NCBI RefSeq assembly: GCF_002910905.1
Contig: NZ_NEUE01000088.1
Coordinates: 1 to 39,685, forward strand
DNA: 39,685 bases
Source: Streptomyces sp. SM11
GTDB taxonomy: Bacteria; Actinomycetota; Actinomycetes; Streptomycetales; Streptomycetaceae
Direction: 5' to 3'
Positions 35,880 to 39,685 of this stretch are shown piece after piece. The position numbers and the translations under genes were made by a program. The notes under the pieces are model-generated. The model ran no database searches. It was not told where the DNA came from and was given only the letters and a program-made list of their open reading frames with translations. Position 1 is the stretch's first letter; each line of letters begins with the position of its first letter.

Positions 35880-36008
35880 GGAGCGCAAGCTGAAACTGAA
35901 GCTTGTCGTGAAGGCGCGGTACCAGTGGAGGTTCGACTCCTCCCTCCGGCACGGGCCGGAGTAGCCCAAGCAGGCAGAGGCAGCCGCTCAATCTCAGACT
36001 CTTGCTCC
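35880..36008 (+). ncRNA. Circularly permuted tRNA-like RNA, module A
   Basis: In order along the strand: anticodon-stem 3' strand GCGGT (35916-35920), a 6-nt variable segment, and T-arm GGAGG-TTCGACT-CCTCC (35927-35943). Next come acceptor 3' strand CTCCGGC (35944-35950), loop ACGG, acceptor 5' strand GCCGGAG (35955-35961) and TA. Then follow a D-arm GCC...GGC (35964-35981) with GG in its loop, A, and anticodon-stem 5' strand GCCGC (35983-35987). The acceptor stem is 7 of 7 paired and the anticodon stem 5 of 5 (one G-U). Outside it, GGAGC/AAG/CTGA (35880-35893) can pair with TCAG/CTT/GCTCC (35994-36008), closing the ends. This matches the tRNA-mimic module of bacterial Y RNAs (YrlA), or a permuted tRNA. 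No normal anticodon loop is formed. Confidence 0.75.
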
Positions 36009-36043
36009 AGACTCAGCATTCGCCGCCGATCGCCGGATCGAAC

Positions 36044-36152
36044 GGGCCCGGGCCCGCGCGCGTCGAAATGCCGGTTCAAGTCCGGCCCGCAGAGCTCCGA
36101 TCTGCGGTGGTCCAAAGGCAGGACGCGACGACATCATGACTGACCCGGTCCC
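36044..36152 (+). ncRNA. Circularly permuted tRNA-like RNA, module B
   Basis: Same order as module A: anticodon-stem 3' strand CGTCG (36061-36065), 4-nt variable segment, and T-arm GCCGG-TTCAAGT-CCGGC (36070-36086). Next come acceptor 3' strand CCGCAGA (36087-36093), loop GCTCCGA, acceptor 5' strand TCTGCGG (36101-36107) and TG. The D-arm GTCC-AAAGGCA-GGAC (36110-36124), G, and anticodon-stem 5' strand CGACG (36126-36130) follow. All four stems are perfect Watson-Crick. The flanks pair as GGG/CCGGG/C (36044-36054) with G/CCCGG/CCC (36142-36152), with two mismatches, giving a closed unit of 109 nt. As a tRNA it would have U1-A72 and discriminator G. A two-hairpin terminator region follows. Confidence 0.8.
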
Positions 36153-36158
36153 TTAAAC

Positions 36159-36184
36159 GTGCCGGCGTGCCAACTGGGCGGCAC
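36159..36184 (+). other. Hairpin downstream of module B
   Basis: GTGCCG (36159-36164) and CGGCAC (36179-36184) form a 6-bp stem with a 14-nt loop, between module B and the strong terminator. It could stabilise the RNA 3' end. Nothing else is evident in 36153-36189. Confidence 0.4.
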
Positions 36185-36189
36185 TCTCA

Positions 36190-36220
36190 GGGCCCGGAGG
36201 CCGGCTACGCCTCCGGGCCC
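36190..36220. terminator. Bidirectional terminator after the tRNA-like RNAs
   Basis: GGGCCCGGAGGC (36190-36201) and GCCTCCGGGCCC (36209-36220) form a perfect 12-bp stem with a 7-nt loop, and a short GTTT lies at 36227-36230. It ends the rightward RNA unit and lies 49 nt beyond the stop of the leftward C39-like gene. Confidence 0.88.
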
Positions 36221-36269
36221 GCTCCCGTTTCCGGAGCTCCTGTCCGCGGAGTTCCTTTGACTGCCCGCG

Positions 36270-36878
36270 TCACGCGAGCGAGACGCCCCGTCCCGCGAAG
36301 AACCGCTCGAACTCCGTCAGCGGCAGAACGGCAGCCCGTGTCCCGGCATCCGTCCCCGACGGGTTGTGGAAGTGGACGCCCGCCCTGTCGGCCGTCCGCG
36401 CGGTCACCAGTACCAGATGACCGCCGCGCCCCGGAGCGGGCCGCTCGGGATGCCGGATCCCGTAGTGGACGGAGGCCAGCACGGTACGGCCCGCGTCCAA
36501 CAGCCCGGTAATGCCGGCCACGTCCAAGTGCCGGTGCACCGTGGCCTCCCGCCCGTGCACCTCGCTGACGTACTCCGCGAAGGGGGCGTAGACCAGGCCC
36601 CGGATCGTGCCGTCCACATCCTCCGTGTACGCCCCGTACTTCAGGGCCCCGTCGCGCAGTGCGAACAACGAAGGGGCGTCGGCTCCGAGCGCCATGCGCA
36701 GGCAGGTCATACCGCACAGATGACCTGCCCAGCGCGCGTACTCGGCGAGCGAGTCCGCCCCCGAGTCCGCCCAGCCCGGGTCCTCGGCCGGGTCGAGCCC
36801 GCCCTCCACGATCGCCCCCACCAGCTCGGGCGTGGCGAACTGGGTGTGGACGGGGACAGGGCAGAGGGCACAGATCAT
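36270..36878 (-). CDS. C39-like (papain-fold) peptidase homologue
   Basis: A 202-residue protein without signal peptide or membrane helix. The pattern fits peptidase_C39-like cysteine hydrolases: candidate Cys55 in AGHLCGMTCLRMALG, His154 in GRGGHLVLVTA and Asn172 in GVHFHNPSG. The usual oxyanion Gln before the Cys is not obvious, so activity is uncertain. From memory related proteins in Streptomyces are annotated as hypothetical or peptidase. Its ATG overlaps the aminotransferase stop by 4 nt (ATGA), so the two are co-translated. This suggests a shared pathway, perhaps handling a small peptide or amide, which is inference. Confidence 0.7.
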   Translation of the reverse strand: MICALCPVPVHTQFATPELVGAIVEGGLDPAEDPGWADSGADSLAEYARWAGHLCGMTCLRMALGADAPSLFALRDGALKYGAYTEDVDGTIRGLVYAPFAEYVSEVHGREATVHRHLDVAGITGLLDAGRTVLASVHYGIRHPERPAPGRGGHLVLVTARTADRAGVHFHNPSGTDAGTRAAVLPLTEFERFFAGRGVSLA

Positions 36879-38086
36879 TGGCGGTATCCGTTCAGGAAAC
36901 GGCCGATGCGGCTGATCGCCGCGTCGAGGTCGTCGGCGTACGGGAGGGTCAGGATGCGGAAGTGGTCCGGGCGCGGCCAGCTGAAGCCCGTGCCCTGCAC
37001 CACCTGGATCTTCTCCCGCAGCAGCAGGTCCAGCACGAACTTCTCGTCGTCGACGATCGGGTGCACCTTCGGATCGATGCGCGGGAAGGCGTACAACGCG
37101 CCCTTCGGCTTCACGCACGAGACGCCGGGGATCTCGTTGAGCCGTTCCCAGGCCCGGTCGCGCTGCTCGTGCAGTCTGCCGCCCGGCGCGACCAGCTCCC
37201 GGATGGACTGCCGCCCGCCGAGCGCGGCCTGAATGGCGTACTGCGCCGGGGCGTTGGGGCACAGCCGCATGGAGGCCAGCATCGTGAGGCCCTCCAGGTA
37301 GTTGCGTGCGTGCTGCCGCGGACCGGACACCACCATCCAGCCGGAACGGAAGCCGGCCACCCGGTACGTCTTCGACAGCCCGCTGAAGGTGAGGCAGACC
37401 AGGTCCGGGGCGAGGACCGCCGCGCTGTGGTGCTCGGCCCCGTCGTACAGGATCTGGTCGTAGATCTCGTCGGCGAACACCATCAGCCCGTGCCGGCGTG
37501 CCAGATCGAGAATGCCTTCGAGGATCTCGCGCGGATAGACCGCGCCGGTCGGGTTGTTCGGGTTGATGATCACGACGGCCCTGGTCCGGTCGGTGATCTT
37601 GGAGGCCATGTCGGCGAGATCCGGATTCCAGTCGGACTCCTCGTCGCAGACGTAGTGCACGGCCTTGCCGCCCGCGAGTGTGGTCACCGCTGTCCACAGC
37701 GGGAAGTCCGGAGCCGGGATCAGCACCTCGTCGCCGTCCTCCAGCAGTGCCTGCACGGCCATGGAGATCAGCTCGGAGACCCCGTTGCCGAGGAACACGT
37801 CGTCCACGCCGACCTCGGTCAGCCCCATGGCCTGGTAGCGCTGGACCACCGCCCGCCTGGCCGACAGGATGCCGCGCGAATCGGTGTAGCCGTGCGCCTG
37901 CGGCAGCATCCGGATCATGTCCTGGACGATCTCCTCGGGAGCCTCGAAGCCGAAGAGCGCGGGGTTGCCCGTGTTGAGCCGGAGCACGCTGTGGCCCGCC
38001 TCCTCCAGGGCGTTGGCGTGCTCGATGACCGGGCCCCGGATCTCGTAGCAGACCTCGTTGAGCTTGCTGGACTGCCGGAACTCCAT
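36875..38086 (-). CDS. Alanine-type PLP-dependent aminotransferase
   Basis: A 403-residue fold-type I class I/II aminotransferase resembling AlaA (alanine:2-oxoglutarate). It has LRLNTGNPALFGF near the N-terminus, IINPNNPTGAVYP with Asn178, FADEIYDQILYDG with Asp206 and Tyr209, and PLP-Lys239 in FSGLSKTYRVAGFRSGW with Arg247. The ending QGTGFSWPRPDHFRILTLPY is typical of AlaA. ATG 38086 with GGGAGG 8 nt upstream gives the usual MEFRQSSKLNEVCYEIRGP start; 14 residues of frame upstream are not conserved. It is divergent from the HxlR-type regulator, with paired operators between, and is followed by the C39-like gene. Confidence 0.93.
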   Translation of the reverse strand: MEFRQSSKLNEVCYEIRGPVIEHANALEEAGHSVLRLNTGNPALFGFEAPEEIVQDMIRMLPQAHGYTDSRGILSARRAVVQRYQAMGLTEVGVDDVFLGNGVSELISMAVQALLEDGDEVLIPAPDFPLWTAVTTLAGGKAVHYVCDEESDWNPDLADMASKITDRTRAVVIINPNNPTGAVYPREILEGILDLARRHGLMVFADEIYDQILYDGAEHHSAAVLAPDLVCLTFSGLSKTYRVAGFRSGWMVVSGPRQHARNYLEGLTMLASMRLCPNAPAQYAIQAALGGRQSIRELVAPGGRLHEQRDRAWERLNEIPGVSCVKPKGALYAFPRIDPKVHPIVDDEKFVLDLLLREKIQVVQGTGFSWPRPDHFRILTLPYADDLDAAISRIGRFLNGYRQ

Positions 38087-38114
38087 GCGCTGCCTCCCGA
38101 GCCGAATTGCGATA

Positions 38115-38140
38115 CTTGGTTTTACCAAGCTTCAGCTTGG
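38115..38140. promoter_or_regulatory. Operator with three alternating half-sites
   Basis: CTTGG (38115-38119), CCAAG (38125-38129) and CTTGG (38136-38140). The first pair form an inverted repeat with 5-bp spacing. The second pair belong to CCAAGCT-tc-AGCTTGG, a perfect dyad. It lies between two divergent genes, one of them an HxlR regulator, so autoregulation and control of the aminotransferase operon are likely. Confidence 0.75.
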
Positions 38141-38164
38141 AAAGTCCAACAACATGTTTAGACT
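38137..38164 (+). promoter_or_regulatory. Candidate promoter of the HxlR gene
   Basis: TTGGAA (38137-38142), 16-bp spacer, TAGACT (38159-38164). It overlaps the operator. Start would be at or next to ATG 38172, giving a leaderless mRNA. Confidence 0.6.
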
Positions 38165-38171
38165 GCGTCGT

Positions 38172-38864
38172 ATGCCACGTCAGCAGCAGCCAGCAGTACG
38201 TCCCGTCCGCCGCCGGAGCTACGACCAGTTCTGCGCCACCGCCCGCGCCCTCGACTCCGTCGGCGACCGGTGGACGCTGCTGATCGTCCGTGAACTGCTG
38301 GGCGGGCCCCGCCGGTACACGGACCTGCACGCCGATCTGCCCGGCGTCAGCACGGATGTGCTGGCCTCCCGTCTCAAGGACATGGAACAGACCGGACTGG
38401 CCCTGCGCCGCAAACTGCCACCCCCGTCGGCCGCTTCGGTCTACGAGCTGACCGTCCGTGGCCGCGCCCTGCGGCCCGTCCTCGCCGCCCTCGCCGCGTG
38501 GGGAGCGCCCGTCCTCGCCGAGCGTCGCCCCACCGACGCGGTGCGGGCTCACTGGTTCGCGCTGCCGCTGCTCGGCGCCCTCACCGGACTCACTCAGGGA
38601 GGCGTCCTCGAAGTCCGGCTCGACGAGGGCGAGTTCCACCTTCATGTCGGCAGGGGAGCGGGGACCGTGCTTCCGGGCGCCGAGGCGTACGGTCCGGTGT
38701 ACGGGTACGGCCCCGCCGACCGCCCCGACGCCAGGATCGTCCTCGACGCCGAGGTGTGCCTGGAGCTCGCGCGGGGCGGGGCGGGACTCGCGGAGGCGGT
38801 GAAGGACGGCCGCGTCGAGGTGTTCGGCGAGGGCCCGCTCGCCGCCGAACTGCGGGGCGCCTGA
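38172..38864 (+). CDS. HxlR-family regulator with C-terminal SCP2-like domain
   Basis: A 230-residue regulator. The N-terminal winged helix-turn-helix (about 15-112) shows the HxlR pattern CATARALDSVGDRWTLLIVREL, PRRYTDLHADLPGVSTDVLASRLKDMEQ and YELTVRGRALRPVLAAL. The C-terminal part (about 123-230: GGVLEVRLDEGEFHLHVGRG, ARIVLDAEVCLELARGGAGL, GRVEVFGEG) resembles SCP2 sterol-carrier domains, which bind lipophilic ligands, so it probably senses a hydrophobic effector. ATG 38172 is supported by promoter position; ATG 38154 would add six residues. The single Cys in the N-terminal region could give redox sensing as in some HxlR proteins, but this is speculative. The palindromic operator lies directly upstream. 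Confidence 0.9.
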   Translation: MPRQQQPAVRPVRRRSYDQFCATARALDSVGDRWTLLIVRELLGGPRRYTDLHADLPGVSTDVLASRLKDMEQTGLALRRKLPPPSAASVYELTVRGRALRPVLAALAAWGAPVLAERRPTDAVRAHWFALPLLGALTGLTQGGVLEVRLDEGEFHLHVGRGAGTVLPGAEAYGPVYGYGPADRPDARIVLDAEVCLELARGGAGLAEAVKDGRVEVFGEGPLAAELRGA

Positions 38865-38912
38865 ACCTTCCGCACACAAGCGTCTTCCCGTCCGTCCGGC
38901 GATGATGGAGCC

Positions 38913-39560
38913 GTGCGTCTCGAAGCGATCACCTGGGAACGGCTGGCCGGCGAGCTGGCCCGGTACGGCGACGGGCTGTCCGCCGCCGACAGCGGGCCCT
39001 GGCTCGCGCTCGGCATCGACGGGGCCCCGGCCGCCCGCACCGGCGGGAGCGCCGAGCGCATCGCCCAGGAGCTGCGGCTGCTCGGTCGCGCGGTGCTCGT
39101 GGTGTCCACCGAGGGCTTCCTGCGCCCGGCGAGCCTGCGCTTCGAGTACGGGAAGCGGGACCCGGACGCGTACGTCGACAGCTGGTACGACACCGGGGCG
39201 CTGTGGCGCGAGGTGTTCGGCCCGCTGGAGGCGGGCGGATCCGGCCGGGTGCTGCCCGATCTGTGGGACCCCGTGACCGACCGGGCGACCCGCACCCCGT
39301 ACCACTCCCTGCCCGAGGGCGGGGTCGTCGTCGTGCACGGCCCGTTCCTGCTGGGGCACTGGTTCCCGTTCGCGCTGAGCGTCCATCTGCGGTTGTCCCC
39401 GGGGGCGTTGCGGCGGCGTACGGAGGAGTCCGAACGCTGGACCCTGCCCGCCTTCGCCCGGTACGAGGACGAGGTGTCGCCCTCGGAGCGCGCGGACGTG
39501 GTGGTCCGGGCGGACGACCCGTCGCACCCCGCCTGGTCGGGGCTGCCCGGGAGCGGGTGA
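38913..39560 (+). CDS. Uridine-kinase-like protein with a degenerate P-loop
   Basis: A 215-residue protein similar in layout to actinobacterial proteins annotated as uridine kinase. The first strand and loop, LGIDGAPAARTGGSAERIA (33-51), keep the GIDG of the uridine kinase P-loop but lack the GK(S/T) that binds phosphate. The rest follows the family: VLVVSTEGFLRPASLRFEYG, DPDAYVDSWYDTGALWREVF, and VVVHGPFLLGHWFPFALSVHL. Kinase activity is therefore doubtful; it may bind nucleotides without turnover. GTG 38913 is the natural start, and GATGATGGAG just upstream includes a GGAG 3 nt before it. It is 48 nt downstream of the HxlR gene on the same strand. Confidence 0.8.
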   Translation: MRLEAITWERLAGELARYGDGLSAADSGPWLALGIDGAPAARTGGSAERIAQELRLLGRAVLVVSTEGFLRPASLRFEYGKRDPDAYVDSWYDTGALWREVFGPLEAGGSGRVLPDLWDPVTDRATRTPYHSLPEGGVVVVHGPFLLGHWFPFALSVHLRLSPGALRRRTEESERWTLPAFARYEDEVSPSERADVVVRADDPSHPAWSGLPGSG

Positions 39561-39685
39561 ACCGCGCGCGGACGCCGCACCCGTCGTGATCGGGCGGCCG
39601 TCACCGGGCGGGCGGTGCGGCGCCGGCTGTCGTCGGACGGGGGCGACACCGGTTGTCACGCGACACCGCCGCTACCGGTCCGGCG
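39561..39685. other. Right end of the window, no gene recognised
   Basis: 125 nt after the last stop. I see no credible coding frame, RNA or repeat here. Confidence 0.5.

Noticed and set aside
35866..35951. A conventional-order tRNA with GCCGGGG...CTCCGGC as acceptor stem
   Set aside because: The acceptor pairs (one G-U), but the interior gives a D-arm without proper loop residues and an 8-nt loop arm in place of a 7-nt anticodon loop. The downstream permuted partner gives perfect acceptor, D and anticodon stems, and module B shows the same layout.
35880..36152. A two-piece (permuted) tmRNA
   Set aside because: There is no tag reading frame or pseudoknot series, both modules have real D-stems and anticodon stems, and actinobacteria normally have a one-piece ssrA.
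36270..39659. Very long open frame of 1129 codons on the minus strand
   Set aside because: Only its last 202 codons have family similarity. The rest runs in a shifted frame through the aminotransferase and antisense to the HxlR gene, an artefact of high G+C.

Overview
The window is about 72% G+C with codons strongly biased to G/C in the third position, GTG starts, several starts that look leaderless, and the actinobacterial gene set pyk, pdtaR, livFGMHK, polA, rpsA and coaE. This points to a Streptomyces (or close relative such as Kitasatospora) chromosome core. From memory the order resembles the SCO1990-SCO2014 part of S. coelicolor; I could not check this by alignment.

Layout. 1-3.4 kb: 3' part of a SIMPL-domain gene, pyruvate kinase, the remnant of an HTH-type gene beside a tRNA with a CAA anticodon but a short variable loop, and the ANTAR response regulator pdtaR. 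3.4-9.2 kb: a five-gene branched-chain amino-acid ABC transporter read leftward, with the binding protein first. 9.7-12.6 kb: a PaaI-type thioesterase and an FdhF/YdeP-like molybdopterin enzyme. 12.7-15.5 kb: DNA polymerase I behind a DNA-damage-type promoter. 15.5-19.8 kb: envelope and membrane genes (DUF4184, a secreted lytic transglycosylase with a Pro/Lys linker, a 45-residue membrane peptide, DUF3068). 19.7-23.2 kb: HrpB helicase and a methyltransferase. 23.3-28.5 kb: rpsA with a strong promoter and long leader, a frameshifted secreted beta-helix gene, a PAC2 protein, coaE and a TPR protein. 28.5-30.5 kb: small membrane and lipoprotein genes and a slipin. 30.6-35.1 kb: a SNF2 helicase and SWIM-finger protein, translationally coupled, also behind a DNA-damage-type promoter. 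35.1-36.2 kb: a conserved-looking 243-residue protein of unknown function followed by two structured RNAs. 36.3-39.6 kb: a C39-like protein coupled to an alanine-type aminotransferase, a divergent HxlR-SCP2 regulator and a degenerate uridine-kinase-like protein.

The most unusual content is in 35,880-36,152. Two successive segments each fold as a circularly permuted tRNA: anticodon-stem 3' strand, T-arm, acceptor 3' strand, a 4- or 7-nt loop, acceptor 5' strand, D-arm, anticodon-stem 5' strand. The 7-bp acceptor stems are perfect, the anticodon stems are 5 bp, and in each the flanks outside the anticodon stem can pair. This is the architecture of the tRNA-mimicking module of bacterial Y RNAs (YrlA), but no Ro60 gene is in the window. 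A strong terminator follows them and a 243-residue protein gene precedes them.

Other points worth attention are the class-I-shaped tRNA(CAA), two PafBC/RecA-NDp-type promoters (polA and the SNF2 operon), the single-base frameshift in the signal peptide of the beta-helix gene, and the natural Tyr at the nucleotide-discrimination site of Pol I.
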